Shown one piece after another: positions 12,901 to 26,700 of a DNA stretch of 64,000 nucleotides. Within the stretch, counting starts at the first letter, position 1, and each line of letters opens with the position of its first letter. This DNA is from Aurelia coerulea. Its lineage: Eukaryota; Cnidaria; Scyphozoa; Semaeostomeae; Ulmaridae. The position numbers were made by a program, and so were the translations under genes. A model generated the notes under the pieces. The model made no database searches, was not told the origin of the DNA, and was given only the letters and a program-made list of their open reading frames with translations. The stretch is taken from assembly GCA_039566865.1 (NCBI GenBank), contig CM076943.1, positions 30,636,663 through 30,700,662 of the forward strand. The letters are read 5' to 3'.

Positions 12901-14732
12901 GGTGCTCACTTAGAAATTATTTTTGGGCAAAATAATATCAAATCTTTAAATTTCAACATACATGACTCGAATCTGATATCATCGGTTATTATATCTTCTG
13001 ACGCTAGCGCTACAGGGGTTGGAGCGATGCTCGATAATTGTTTTAAAGCCTATAGGGGGTTTTCTTTTGGAGAAGCGATGAAAAGTTCTTCTTGGCGTGA
13101 ATTGACTACTGTACTTTTTTGCCTAAACGCTCCCTCCCCCATTATTAAATCGAGAAGAGTTGTGTGGAAAGTTGATAATTACACAGCATTGAGAACAGTC
13201 CACGTTTGGACCAAAATCCATGAACTGCATTCCATTGCTTTAGAAATTAGTTCAATTTGTAGAGAAATTTGACATATTGCTACAGATCTCTTGGATTCCT
13301 AGAATGATGAATGCTGATACTGACAAATTTTCTAAGTACAGATGTTGGAGATTGGTAGATAACGCCCATCTTTTTCGCCTTTCCAAACTCAAAATGGGGT
13401 CCATTTACCATGGACAGATTTGAAACCCTCAAAACAGGGAACTTTCACGGTTTAATCTGCCCAGAATCCGAGGCAGTCGTTGCATTTTTGAAAAACTGGG
13501 AATGCAGAAATAACTGACTGGTACCTCCTGTCGAGGATATTCCGCCGGTTGTTAGATATATTACTGAAAGGAGGGTACGTGGTACCTTGGTCATACCTTT
13601 CTGGGAATCAGCTGTCTACTGGCCAATGCTATGTGCAAAAGATAACATTTTTCGTTACTTTGTTAAGGATTACATGATATTTAGAGATATGGATCATGTT
13701 ATATACCTGGCTCTTGCCCATTTTCTGTCATTGGTTTGACTTGTATGAAAGGAGGAATCATGTCATTGTACTTAAAATCGAATCATAAGTCATCTTTATC
13801 ATGTTAATTGTGTTCTGCTGAACCTTGGAGGTCAGTGATAGCTATCTAGAGTATCTCTAAGTGCCTTGGAGGCGAGTAATCTACCTTGGAGGCTATGTAT
13901 GTACATGTATGTACACATTTGCCACATAACAAATAAAAGATTTACAAGAAATGAATAAAATGTATAAGTTTTGAAAGCTAAGAATAGATCAAATAGAATG
14001 ACAAATCATTAGATAAATACTGGTAAAAACACCCCTAATTGTAGTGGCAGGGATAGCATTAAAAGGTCATATTGACCTTATTTCCATTATGGTCCCCTCA
14101 AAAGAAAAGAAAAGGCTAGTAATATGCTCAACTATTCGTCGTGCTTGAAATAACTAGTGCCTCAGAGGCAAGAACATTTCTGCTGCGCCTTAGAGGCCAG
14201 CAAAATATACATATGGTCGTAATAAGCAAAAGAGAGATGTTATAATACCTGGCTCTTGCCCATTTTCTGTCACTGGTATGACTTGTATAAAAGGAGGAAT
14301 CATAGTGTACTTAAAATCGAATCAAGAGTCATCTTTATCATGTTAATTGTGTTCTGCTGAACCTTGGAGGTCAGTTGATAGCTATGTAGAGTAACTCTAA
14401 GTGCCTTGGAGGCGAGTAATATGCCTTGGAGGCGAGTAATATGCCTTGGAGGCTAATAATACTCTTAATTATTCGTCATGTTTGAAATAACTGGTGCCTT
14501 AGAGGCTAGAACACCTCTGCTGCGCCTTAGAGGGCAGAAAGACATGCATGGCTAATTGTTTCTTGTACTCGTAATAAGCAAAGTTGATAAGTCTGCCTCT
14601 TGTATGGCAGCAGTGACCACACAGGCTTTTCACCGTAATGAATTGTCCTTCTTCACCTCTAGCATCAATTGAAAAAGCATTCAAAGATCAAATTCAAGAT
14701 GAACAACTGAAACATTTAGCAATGAACATTCC

Positions 14733-14766
<34 letters not shown>

Positions 14767-17700
14767 TCAAAATCAAGGTCTAAGAACACTCAAGATAGAT
14801 ATAAATCTGGCTTTAACAAATGGTTAAATTGGTCCAAAAACAAAACAAAAACAAATTATTTCCTGAGATATCACACTTTCCTGCAAGGCCAATTCACGTT
14901 GCATTATTTCTGACCAAGCTGCTCCAGTGGAAGGAGTCACTTAGTGTAATCGAAAGTGCATTTTATGCAATCAAGAATTTCCACAAGATAGCCTGTCTTG
15001 ACGAACCAACCAATTCAGACCTTTGTAAGAACATGCTCAAGAAAGCTACTGAAAAGAAAGAGCCCATATCATCATTGCACTGAAATCTTATATGGATCAT
15101 ATTGGTGGTACTTCAGCTAATCTATTGCAGTTGCGTAACTTTGTTATAGTTTTTTTTTGACTTTTTGCCGGTTTCTTCAGATTTAGTGAAATGGCGAATT
15201 TCATTGAAAAAAGCAAGACTGACATTTACCAAGATGGCAATTATTCCTTCATTGCAAAGACAAATACTGCTCTTTGCCCAGTTGAAACATTGCAGCGATA
15301 TTTTGTTATGGCATAGGAATTTGCGATGAATCTGAAGACTATACTTCTTTCGTTCAGTATCTTACCTTAAGACGCACAATCGTTACGAACAATCAACCGG
15401 TATCCTATGCAACAGCCAGGGAGAGGCCTTCATAAAATTACTTGGAGAAATAGGATTGGATCTAAACCAAATTCGGATTACATTGTTTGCGCTCCGGAGG
15501 CGCGTCAGCAGCGGCGAATGATGGGATTAAAGACACACTGTTCAAAAACATGGACGTTGGAAGTCTGAACTTGCAAAGCATGGTTATGTAAAGGACAGTT
15601 TACCTGAACTGCTTTCAGTTTCACTTGGACTTTAGTGTATACAATCATCGATTGAGATATGTTGTGTTTGAAACAAATAGTAGAAATACCATATTTTCAT
15701 GATTTTGATAACCAGGTTGTGTAGGTAATTAATTTAGCTTTCGCCATTGCCATTGCTTATACGCTCAGAAAAAAGTGCCCCCTCTTGACAAATTACAATC
15801 TTGCTAGACTGACCTCACTACTATATGTGTATTGTAGTTTAGTTAATAAATAAAGTTATTTTCGGTTGAATGCAATGAATTAGAAAATAAATGAATTTAT
15901 TAACAGTACAATAGGAAACTATTTTGTAGTAGCATTGTTAAGTTTCTTAAGGGAATACTGTTGCACGATCTCCGTGGAGGCGTGCTTAGTAGGCAAATAT
16001 AAAAAGCTCTTCAAGGCGTGGAGAATCACAGGTCGATAGCAAGTACTTTTGTGAAAGATAGGATCCCTCCCACCCATCCCCTCCCTGTTTTCAGAGAGTC
16101 AGGTTACATGTATCAAATGAACGTACGAGCGATAGGAATAATGTGCTTTCCGTGTTTGCTCTATTTGGCACACCTATATACAATCTTGCTAGACTGACCT
16201 CACTACTATATGTGTATTGTAGTTTAGTTAATAAATAAAGTTATTTTCGGTTGAATGCAATGAATTAGAAAATAATTACTGTTATTTGTTTATCATTGGG
16301 CACTTTAAACACAAAAATAGCAATAATAAGTCTAAACTTCGAGTTTTGGCAATTTAAATACATGCTTTGAGTTGTTCTAAATCCTACCTTATACTTTGTG
16401 CATGGACGGATGAGTTTTGGCGTTTCTAAAATGCAAATAGATTTAATATAATGCTGCCGTTTTTTGGGTTTCAGTGATTTTCTAAGTCAGTCAGTAAGAT
16501 TTTAACCCAAATTGGTTTCTTTTTTAAGAAAGTTTGCGTTTTCATATTTTGAAGCGACTGGAGACTTCTCTGGTAAGCTGATGGGCATAATGGGCGACAA
16601 AAATAGCAATTAGCAGCACTCAGACTTCATGGCCTTAAATCTAAATCAGAAGTCACTTTGCTTTGGTTTCATTGTATTTCCTCTCCAGAGACAGGACTTC
16701 TGAAAAATCAAAGAACATTTCAAAAATTTCAAACCGCAAGGTGCTGAGCGAACGAAAAAGAAGGAAGGAATGTAAATAGAATCATGAAATTTGCAAATAC
16801 TTGAAAGAATCTATTAGAGCATGCACAAACCATCTCGTCACGCTTCAATGCAAATGAACTGAAACTTCAGTGAAGGTCAAGTCCTGATAAAACAGATGTC
16901 AGCGAAGATTTTCCGCGCAATTTCAATTTTACTACTAGTCGTCAGTCCCCTGAAATTTAATTTCTCTTGCTTGCCGGCCATAATAGAAGGCCGGCCATAT
17001 TAGGCGACGCTACTCTATTTCAATGTCACTTCAAGAATTTGTGTATTTGAATCAAAATGCAATTGTCCGTGGCCATAAAGGAGTATTTGCAATAGTTCCT
17101 GATTTGAAAACTTTCACAGGCCTTGAGGCTGCAATATTGCATTAACAATTTCGAGAAGATCACTTTTGTGTATATCATAAGCGTGGCAGAGCAGCAAGAA
17201 GTGCTCCGTATCCTCAATACCATCATTTATTGGGCACAAAGCATCTAAAGTATCCCTAGAATTATGTTTGAATTTGTGAAAACTTAACTTACTGAGTCCA
17301 ACACGTAGTCCAATCTCGCTTGTTTTAAAAACTACATAGAACTATGAAATGGTAGCAGCGGGTGTTCCGCATAGATTTGCTTCTTTGACAGCAAACTAAG
17401 AGTTAAGTATGATTTATTAGAAAAAAACCTGGTGTTCCATAAAATTGTATACAGATTTGGTTGTCTTTGGCGATTTGAATTTAGCTTTAATCAATGGCTA
17501 ATCTCTCTCAAAATTTTGTTGAAAAATGATGGAGCTATAACTTTCAGGAGACCAAATTTGCCCGATCACTGAAACCAGCGATCGGCGATTTTGTCTTACT
17601 ATTTTGCAGCGATAAATAGCTTTATGGAATGAAAATGAAACAGCAGCCTCCAATGTCATAGCTCTCGTGAAAATTCCGATAATCCTCGGAGAGTTCCACT

Positions 17701-20700
17701 ATTTCTGACCTCACAGAAATTATTTCTTACCTCACGTGAAGATACTTATCACTGCAAAACAGTAAAGCAAAATGGCCGGCTGCTGGTTTCAGTCGTCAGG
17801 CAAATTTGGTCTTCTGAAGGTCGTCGCTCAATCATTTTTCAACCGATTTTTACGGGGATGGTGGCCAACTTTAATTGAACATCTGAACAGAACCATCATG
17901 CAAAAGTTTGGCGAGAATCTTTTGCCGTTTTGTCAAAATCTTCAGACAAACGGGGCACAATTTTTTTGGGACACCCTGTAGATGCCTCGTTTGTTGGTAT
18001 TGGTGCTTTGAGAGCAGAAATATCAACCTTGAAAGCTCAAATCTTCGTCCACTTGCAAACCAGAGCTTTGGCCTTTTGGTCTAAGCAAATTCCCGAAGCA
18101 CATCGAAGTTAAGAACTGAAATTAATGAAAGTTAAGAAACTTCCAAATGGGTGACTGGGGGGTAACTTCTGGAAAACAGAATAACAAAAGATATAATTTT
18201 GTTCAAATTTTATCAAGGCTATCGTTGATTTCTACGCTCTGCCTTAAGAAATTGCTTAGGCCAAAAGGCTAAAGCTCTGTTTTGCAGGAAGAGCTTTCAA
18301 GATTTGCATGTCTGCTCTCAAAGCATCAATACCAACAAACGAGGTACCTATGTTCAAGTTGATTATCGAGGAACATTGTTAGAGTGATTATACATTGATT
18401 GAAGTTAAATTCACAGCGCTGGAGTCAGCCAAATCCGAATACATTTTTTGGGACACCCGGTGACTGAATATTTTCATTGTTTAGCATTTTCTAAGCTTGC
18501 CCATGCAAAAATAATTTGAATGCGAATCTAAAGTACATTAAGAAGTGTATTTTTGTCATTCTTGTAGACAATCTTCGTGTGATTGTGTCTCTGAAAAGAA
18601 CGCAGTAATCCTTATACAAAGTATGTTTGATGCTGATAATTGAAGCAGTCTTTAAACTTTATTTTTCATTTTTTTCGTAGCAATGATACAGATGGATTTA
18701 TAGATGATTCAATCGCAGAGATTCGACCACAGAGTACGATACTTAATTTTATTTGTTTGGAATCTGAATGACAAAAATTGTGTTTGGTGTGTTAAAGTTC
18801 ATTGCCTACTGAACTTAAACCATTTGAAAAGTTACAAACTGGATGCAAGTGGTTTTTGGTATCAGTCATGACAACTCTTGACTTTAATAGAGAACTGACT
18901 TCAATGTGCCTTATTTAATTTTCTTGGGGTAAGCAACCTGAACTTCTCTTGCAGAGGGTTATCAAAGATGCAACTTTTGGGAAGCCCGCTACTTCTTATA
19001 CATGGAGCCCCAAAGATTATTTGAGATCTTTTTGGATATTTAAGATATATGCCAGGAAAACATGCCAAAAACAGGATGGGCAAAAGGATGGATTTGAAAA
19101 TATAGAAAATGAGTAGAAACTTGTGAAGTCAGATTAATTGTCTGTTGCTCCAAGATACTCGAAAGAATGCACCCTTCCCATGTCTGTTTGTATTATTTGT
19201 AACGCAAAAACTTATGTTTTTATAGGTAGAGATAACGAGCAATGGTTCACGCCACGAGAAAACACTGCTTTTTTGTCATCGGACGAGGATGAGGTGGTGC
19301 AAAAGAGGTAAGTTCTATTATCCATTGATAATGAATATTTTCATCTACCATTGAAAAATTAAACCACTTAAAAATTTGTAATGCAAATTATTGGAATGAA
19401 TCGAGATTTTATTGATAGCCAAAAGTCTGGAGTAATTTCTTTGACTTCGCTTATATTTTTCTCCTCACTAGGGTGCCGGCGGTTGTAATCGGACACTGAA
19501 AGTGAATATGACGCGAAAATTTTTATTGATGATAAACGTCAATTCAAATGGTTGATTTTGAAGGTCAACATTAAACTTTTCTAGTCTAAACCGTTCTTTA
19601 GATATAGCCATTTGAAAATCAACTTTTTGCTCAAAAAAGTGTCCAGGAGATCTTGGTCGAGTTTTGACTTGTGACGTAAAGTGTTTGGGTGGATGGATAC
19701 TAGAAGATCAAGTAACAGTATGGTCGTCAAAGGGGTTTCAGTGTTTTAAAGAAACCCCATAGAAAATATTCACACCCATATTCTTCAAATACATCGGCAT
19801 TTACATTGTCGCAATGAATTTTGGCAATCAATTAGGGACTGTTGTAATGACAGATTAGCACTCAATTAAGTTTCTTTGATAAAACCAGCAGGGTTTCATA
19901 TTCAAACACAGATATATTGAATCTTGATATCAGGATGACGACACAGCAGTTTAAAAACAATCGAATACAATAAGCAAATTTAATCCTTTCATCGCAAATC
20001 ATTGCTTGCCGTTCCTCGTGACATGATTTCATTCAGTGAGATCCTAAACAGACAGTCAATTCGTTTCAGAGATTGCAATTCGTTTCAGAGAGTGCCTTAA
20101 ATTCACAGATATATAGCAAGATAAAATAAAGATCTTAGGAAGGAAGGAAGGTAGAAGGAAGGAAGGAAGGGACAGAATTCAGCATGATGTTGTGTGTGTG
20201 CCAGAATTTGGAGAGTGCATTCCAAGTAACCTACTGTACTGCGTTAGTTTTTCAACGATACGATTACAGGCCAGGTCAAAGCCATACATGTTCTGCTTGT
20301 TACAGCAATACAGTTATTTCGTATTTGTCAAAATTTTATGAGGAGCTAAGATTATTTGGAGAACATCGCCGCGCCTTCTTTTCGTAATCGTAAGTTTCAA
20401 TTTTGTTGCTGATGCTATCAGCCTTTACCAAGGCAAGTCTGGTAACAGATCTAGGCTAAGATTCGTTTGATCATTCTTTTGCTAGGTATTAGAAGTGAGA
20501 ACCGCCTCTAAAATTATCAATGTCATAACCCCGGCCAATCTTTGTTTGCCATTGAAGGTCTTCGTCCCATGAAGTACCAAAATGGATCCCTTTATAAAGC
20601 AACAACTGTCGAAAATTTAGAACATTTTTTCAACACAGACCATTAATTGTTATTCCAAACCTTGGGCTGGCTGTGTGTGGGATAGTTATACATAAGGTTG

Positions 20701-23700
20701 CTGCGAGACATGCTTTGTGCCGTCGTTAAGACTTTGCAAATGGCCTTTTATCACATTGACGTGAGTAAGAAATTTTTTGATAATATTGTAAATTTAATTC
20801 TTGAAGTACTCAAGAAACCAGGAGTAAATTCCTTGGTCTTATTCGATGAAGAGGGTGAATAAACAAGCCAAATTTGACCGTTATCCAGGGTTTCATCGTC
20901 GTTTCATGTGTAAAACATTGCACGGTTTTTGTCTTTACCCAAACACTTTACGTCACAGCGGCATGGTACTCAACGATCTGACCGAGCGGTATTGCCACCA
21001 CTTTTCGATGCAAAGTGGGGGCTGTTCAACCCCAATTTCTGAAAAAATGAAAGTCTAAATTCAAAAGCGAAATACACCATGATGATAAGCGATGTTTACT
21101 GCATAATATAAGACAATAAAAATGTTCGCGTCATATTCACTTTAAGGAAACCATTTTTTCTACCGTAGAATGGTAGTTTTTATTACAGGAACCATAAATT
21201 CATTCCTTTTTTAACATTTTCGCATGGCGACCTCCAAAGAAAATTGCTCGTGAATTCAATGTGCCATAACTGATCTCAATGTAACGAATTTACGCGTCGA
21301 AGAATTTTATCAATTTTTATTTTATGAATGATTCTTTGAAGTTATTCATTGCACACCCTGGAAAATGGAACGACTTTCTTGCCTCACTTCGTATGGAAGA
21401 TTTAATTGCTTATTTTTGATCACAGTGAAACATCGACATCAAGGAGAAAAGAGAAACAAACTTCTTCCAAGAAAATCTTCCAGACTCCTGGTACCAATTT
21501 TGAATAACTTTATTCACATTCGTTTCAGATTTTTGTTCAACACTGTTTTCACCCTTGTATTGAATTATTAGTATAGCTATATTCACTTTAGGAAGGACTT
21601 TCCTGGTGTTGCTTGAAAATGGCTTCAGTTTCAACTTTCAAATTTTAAGAAGCTTGAGCCTTCTTAGGCAGACGCAGGTCTTTTTTGGGCAGCAGCAGTA
21701 ACATGATTTGTGAAGAGCTGGGGTCGAGAGGCATTTGACCGATGCGTTCATTGATGCATTGCGTTCTACATGATGTATGCAAACATTGTTAGTCAAAAAT
21801 TTTATTTTCTCTGGAGCAAAATGTCTGACATAAATGAAATAGTAACATTCTAAAAACCAGAATTGTATGCTTTCATCATGTGTTGTTGTTGTTGCAAATT
21901 AGGTCATTTAAAAGGAGGGTATTTGAAGGAGGAAAATAGTTATTATAGGCCAGCATCTCTTTTAAATTTTCTGTAAGTGTAGTACGTTTGTTGAAAGGAA
22001 GAAATTAACAAAGCAAACATTTGAAATTTTTCTGATTCTGTTATCTGCACGAGAAGCTCACACAGCAAAATTTTTACTTTCGTGGGAAGAAACTTTCGCA
22101 AGCTCGAAAAAACGCGAAATTTTTGGAATTAACTTTCACGAATGGACTAAAACGGGAAATTTAACGGTAAATAGGCTTTAGGGAATTATGTTTCTTGTCA
22201 AATTTTCATATTGTCTCAATTGTTCCTCGAGTCTTCAATGACTCTTCCCAATGGTCCATATATTTGACCTTGCAATAAAGCAGTAACATATTTCGAAAGG
22301 GTTCTTGTGGAAGGCAGAATATCAATATCTTTTTACATAAATGTTTGTTTCTTTGTCGAAGGAATTTTTGCGGGAATAAACTTACGGGAATCTCACATTT
22401 TAGGAAATTTTGCGGAATAAATTTTCGCGAATTTCGGCCAAAAGCGCGAAGAACGCGAAAGTTTCCTCTCGTGAAAGTTTCGTTATTGATAAACGTTTAC
22501 GACGATGAAAACTCTTCGAGAGGTTTTGGCAACGAAAATTAGAAAGTTTCTAGTCCCAATTAAGAAAATGAAAGCTCTTATATGCATGTGGGGTTCTATG
22601 GTAGTTAGCTTTTGAAGTTATCATTCGAAGTCTGAACACATGGCTACGAATACAGATTACTCTCCTTAGACACAGGTCACAGTATGAGCGTCTGACGATA
22701 AACTACAGATAAAACGGATTTTTGCAGTAGACGTTTCTTTTGCATATTCTGACAAGTTTACAGTACTAGGTAATGATAACCCACAAATAGGAACAATAAC
22801 AATTTTAGTAGCCCGACTTAGGTTCCTAATTAGCAGAGACTTTCAGCGAAAATCAGGCTTACTAGTTCTTGTGTAAGAACCTCATAAACTTTATTCATCT
22901 TAATAATAATAAAGTATGTCACTAAGCATGGCAAATACAACTAGTTTTCCATGTGGTATCTGCCACAAAAACATACATGTCAATCAAAAGGCAGTTCTTT
23001 GCAATAACTGCAATTTCTATGTCCACATTAAATGCAATGACATATCTGCTTCAGAATACAAAGAACTTGAAAAAGAACCTGATGATGTTTCTTGGTTTTG
23101 CAAACAATGTACCATGAATATGTTTCCTTTTGGCTCATTATCAAATGGTGAACTCTTAGGAATTCGCAATTTCGACATACCTTCATTCATTGACTCTGCA
23201 CCCTCATTTGAAATTACTTCTAATCTTTTAGACTTGCCTAATCTTAGTGATTATGATATTGATGAACATATGCCTCAAAATATTGATTCTCGCTACTTCA
23301 CCTTACCTGAACTTTCTTCCTCACAATTCTCCCCTAGAGATTTCTCCATCATTCACACTAATATAAGAAGCCTATCCCTTCATCATGATGAATTAGTTTC
23401 TTTATCTGCTCATACTAATCTAGATCCTGATGTAATTGGAGTATCTGAAATCTGGCATTCTATTGACAATCCTATATCATCAAATGTTGAGATTCCCAGC
23501 TATACTTTTTTTAAGACTCAGTCACAAACTCAAAATGGTGGTGTTGGCTTGTACATTAAAAATTCTCTCACTTCCAATCCAAGAGCAGACTTAGATTCTT
23601 GCACAGATGATTTTGAAACTGTTTGGGTTGAAATTGAAAATAGAAAAGATAAGAATTTCCTAATATGCTGTGTTTACAGACATCCTAGTTCAAATGTTGA

Positions 23701-26700
23701 TAACCTTACATCTCATTTTCGGAATCTTCTATCTAAAATTTCTTCAAACAAACTGGTATTTATAATGGGTGATTTCAATGTCAATCTACTTGATTATGCT
23801 TCCCATACACCAACAACTGATTTTGTCAACAACTTTTTTTCACACAGCCTTCTTCCTTGTATTCATCATCCTACTAGAGTCTCAGAACGTAGAGCATCAG
23901 TTATTGATAACATATACACCAATGCTACCAATGCTAATATAACTAGTGGCAATATTTTAATGCAAATCACTGATCATTTCCCCCAGTTCTTAATCTTAAA
24001 AAATACTCAGGTTAGTCATAATAAATCTGACTCATTCAAATATGACTATTCTAAATTTAAGGATGATAAATTCCTTGAGGACTTTAATCAGATTGACTTT
24101 ACTTATTTAGACAATAGTGACATAGATGTGAGCACAAAATTTGACAGATTTTTGAAAGATCTTAGTACTTTGACAAATAAGCATGCACCAATCAAAAAGA
24201 GGAGTAGAAAGGAAATAAAGCTGAAAGATAAACCATGGATTAATAATAGAATACAAAAGATGATGAGAATCAGAGACAGAGTTTTGCAGAAATTAAAGAA
24301 AAAGTCAACTGATAATAACCTTAATTTGTACAAAAAATTTAGAAATCGTGTATCCAATGAAATAAAAGAAAGTAAAGAAAGATATTTTCATAACTACTTT
24401 TCTACCAACAGTCAAAATATGAAAAAATTATGGTCAGGTATAAAAACAATCATTTCTCACAAATCTTCAAATTCTTCTACAATTAATAAAATGAAAGACA
24501 AGGAGGGAAATGTATCATCTGACCCAGGCAAAATTTCAAATATTTTTAATGATTTTTTCGTAAATGTTGCTGATGAAATAACAAAGACAATCCCAATGAC
24601 CCCTAAATCTCCTCTTGACTATTTATCAAATAGAAATTCTAATTCTTTCTTTCTTAATCCAGTTACTTTTATAGAAGTTAATGACCTAATTAACATCTTG
24701 AATCCATCTAAATCTGTTGGTCCTAATAGTATACCCATAAAATTACTAAAAATCATTGGATCCTCAGTTTCCCCACATCTTGCTCTCCTTGTAAATCAGT
24801 CTTTCCAGTCTGGTATTTTTCCTGAAAAACTCAAGATAGCCAAGGTGATAACTCTCTTCAAGAAAGGGAATCCTGAGCTACCTTCTAACTACAGGCCAAT
24901 TTCTCTTCTTCCCATTTTCAGTAAGATATTTGAGAAGTTAATGTATAGAAGACTTTATAGATTCCTTGAATTACATAATGTTCTTTATTCTTTACAATTT
25001 GGTTTTCAAGAAAACCACTCTATCGATCATGCCCTAGTGAGTTTGACAGAAGCTGTGAGAAATACACTTGATAATAAAAGATTTGGTTGTGGCATTTTCA
25101 TAGATTTACAGAAGGCTTTTGATACTGTTAATCATAAAATTTTGTTATCAAAATTGGAACACTATGGTGTGCGTGGTTGTGCCCTTGAGTGGTTTAGATC
25201 CTACCTATCCGATAGAAAACAATATGTTTATGTTAATGGAAGTAATTCTAACTTACTTTCAGTTACTTGTGGTGTACCTCAAGGCTCTGTATTAGGCCCC
25301 TTACTTTTTCTTATCTATATCAATGATTTACCTACTGCTTCTAAGAAGCTTACTTTTTATCTCTTTGCTGATGATACAAACATCTACTGTGAATCCAAAG
25401 ATTTATCTAATTTAATTAAAATTGTTAACAAAGAGCTTAAATCAATAAAGAAATGGCTTGATGCTAATAAGCTATCACTAAACATTGATAAGACAAATTA
25501 TATTATCTTTCATTCTTCTTCTGTAAATGTTCCTTCTGATTCTGCCATAAAAATAGGGAAAAAACGTATTAAAAGGGTTAAGTTTGTTAAATTCTTAGGA
25601 CTCCTCTTAGATGAGCATCTAAGCTGGAAATACCATCTCAGTGAACTTTCTAAGAAATTAGCTAGAACATGTGGAATCTTTTTCAGAATAAGAAGCTTAC
25701 TACCATTAGATGTTTTACTCTGCTTGTACAATGCTTTGTTTCTGTCCTTTTTACAATATGGTCTTATCGTCTGGGGTCAAACATATGCATCACACATTGA
25801 ACCAATTTTTAAACTACAGAAGAAAGCTGTCAGAGCCATATCATTTCAGCCTCGCTTGTCACCCTCTCTGCCAATCTTCAAAGATCTTAAACTTCTCAAA
25901 CTTTCTGAAATTTTTGAACTCCGACTTTTAACTTTTGTTTTTGATTCTGTTAATAAAACTTCACCTAGTTGCTTTCATAACTTCTTCTTATTCAGTTCAT
26001 CTGTTCATCAATATTCCACTAGACAGGCCAGTCATGGGGATCTATACTTAACACGAAAAAACAGTCTTCAATATGGTCTAAAGTCGATTCGTTATCTTGG
26101 AGCTAAACTCTGGAATACATTACCCGTGGAACTCCGAAACGCTTCATCAAAAATATCCTTCAAAAAGCAACTGAAAATTTACTTATTTAACAAGGCTAGT
26201 TTTTGATAATTGCACAACTTCTATTTTATAGTATGAAAAGCAAATGCGTGTATTTCTTGGAATCATTCAAGTCCAACCAAATTTATTTGAAATTATTATA
26301 GGATAGGGGGGGCTCTCTCCTCGATTAGTTTACCTATTGAGAGAACTCCTCCTTTAAGTAATTCCCTCCATACAATTTATCTCGTCTCTCTGTATTTGTA
26401 TATTGTATTAATTTTCCGTATCAATGTATTAATTCTTTGTAATATTGTCTTATTTCTTTGTAGTTTAGTTAATTGTTGGTATTGTTAATTATGAAATTGT
26501 ATGTAGTGGAATTTAAAATATGAACTGAAACTGAAACTTTACAAATTAGGTATCAGGTGAGATTAGCTATGACGTGAAATTACTTGTGCAAAACAATTGT
26601 ATTGTTTTTATTCGGCATAATTTCGAAGTGACATCTGATTGAAAACAGACTGCACGTACTTTATTATAATATCTATTAAATATTATGCTTAGAAGCTTTG

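Larger units (their letters stand above)
11534..16273 (+). mobile_element. Decayed DIRS/Ngaro-like tyrosine-recombinase retrotransposon
   Basis: In order on the plus strand the segment holds remains of a DIRS-type reverse transcriptase (about 12,070-12,580), an RNase H and RT-RH tail (12,985-13,690), a motif-rich spacer (13,700-14,560), a tyrosine recombinase (14,640-15,640), and a direct repeat pair (15,800-15,893 and 16,180-16,273). That pair, with a 25-bp match between 11,538 and 16,034, resembles the A1-ORFs-B1-A2-B2 split direct repeats of Ngaro/PAT elements. Stops and frameshifts in all domains make it inactive. There is no methyltransferase domain that I can see. It is flanked on both sides by repeat S. 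Confidence 0.82.

Noticed and set aside
14638..14913. 91-codon frame with a poly-Phe stretch as a gene
   Set aside because: Poly-Phe comes from the T tract; the frame is part of the decayed recombinase.
9526..18290. Repeat S read as long terminal repeats of an LTR retrotransposon
   Set aside because: S contains parts of unrelated MITEs and a LINE tail, and the internal element has a tyrosine recombinase, not a DDE integrase.
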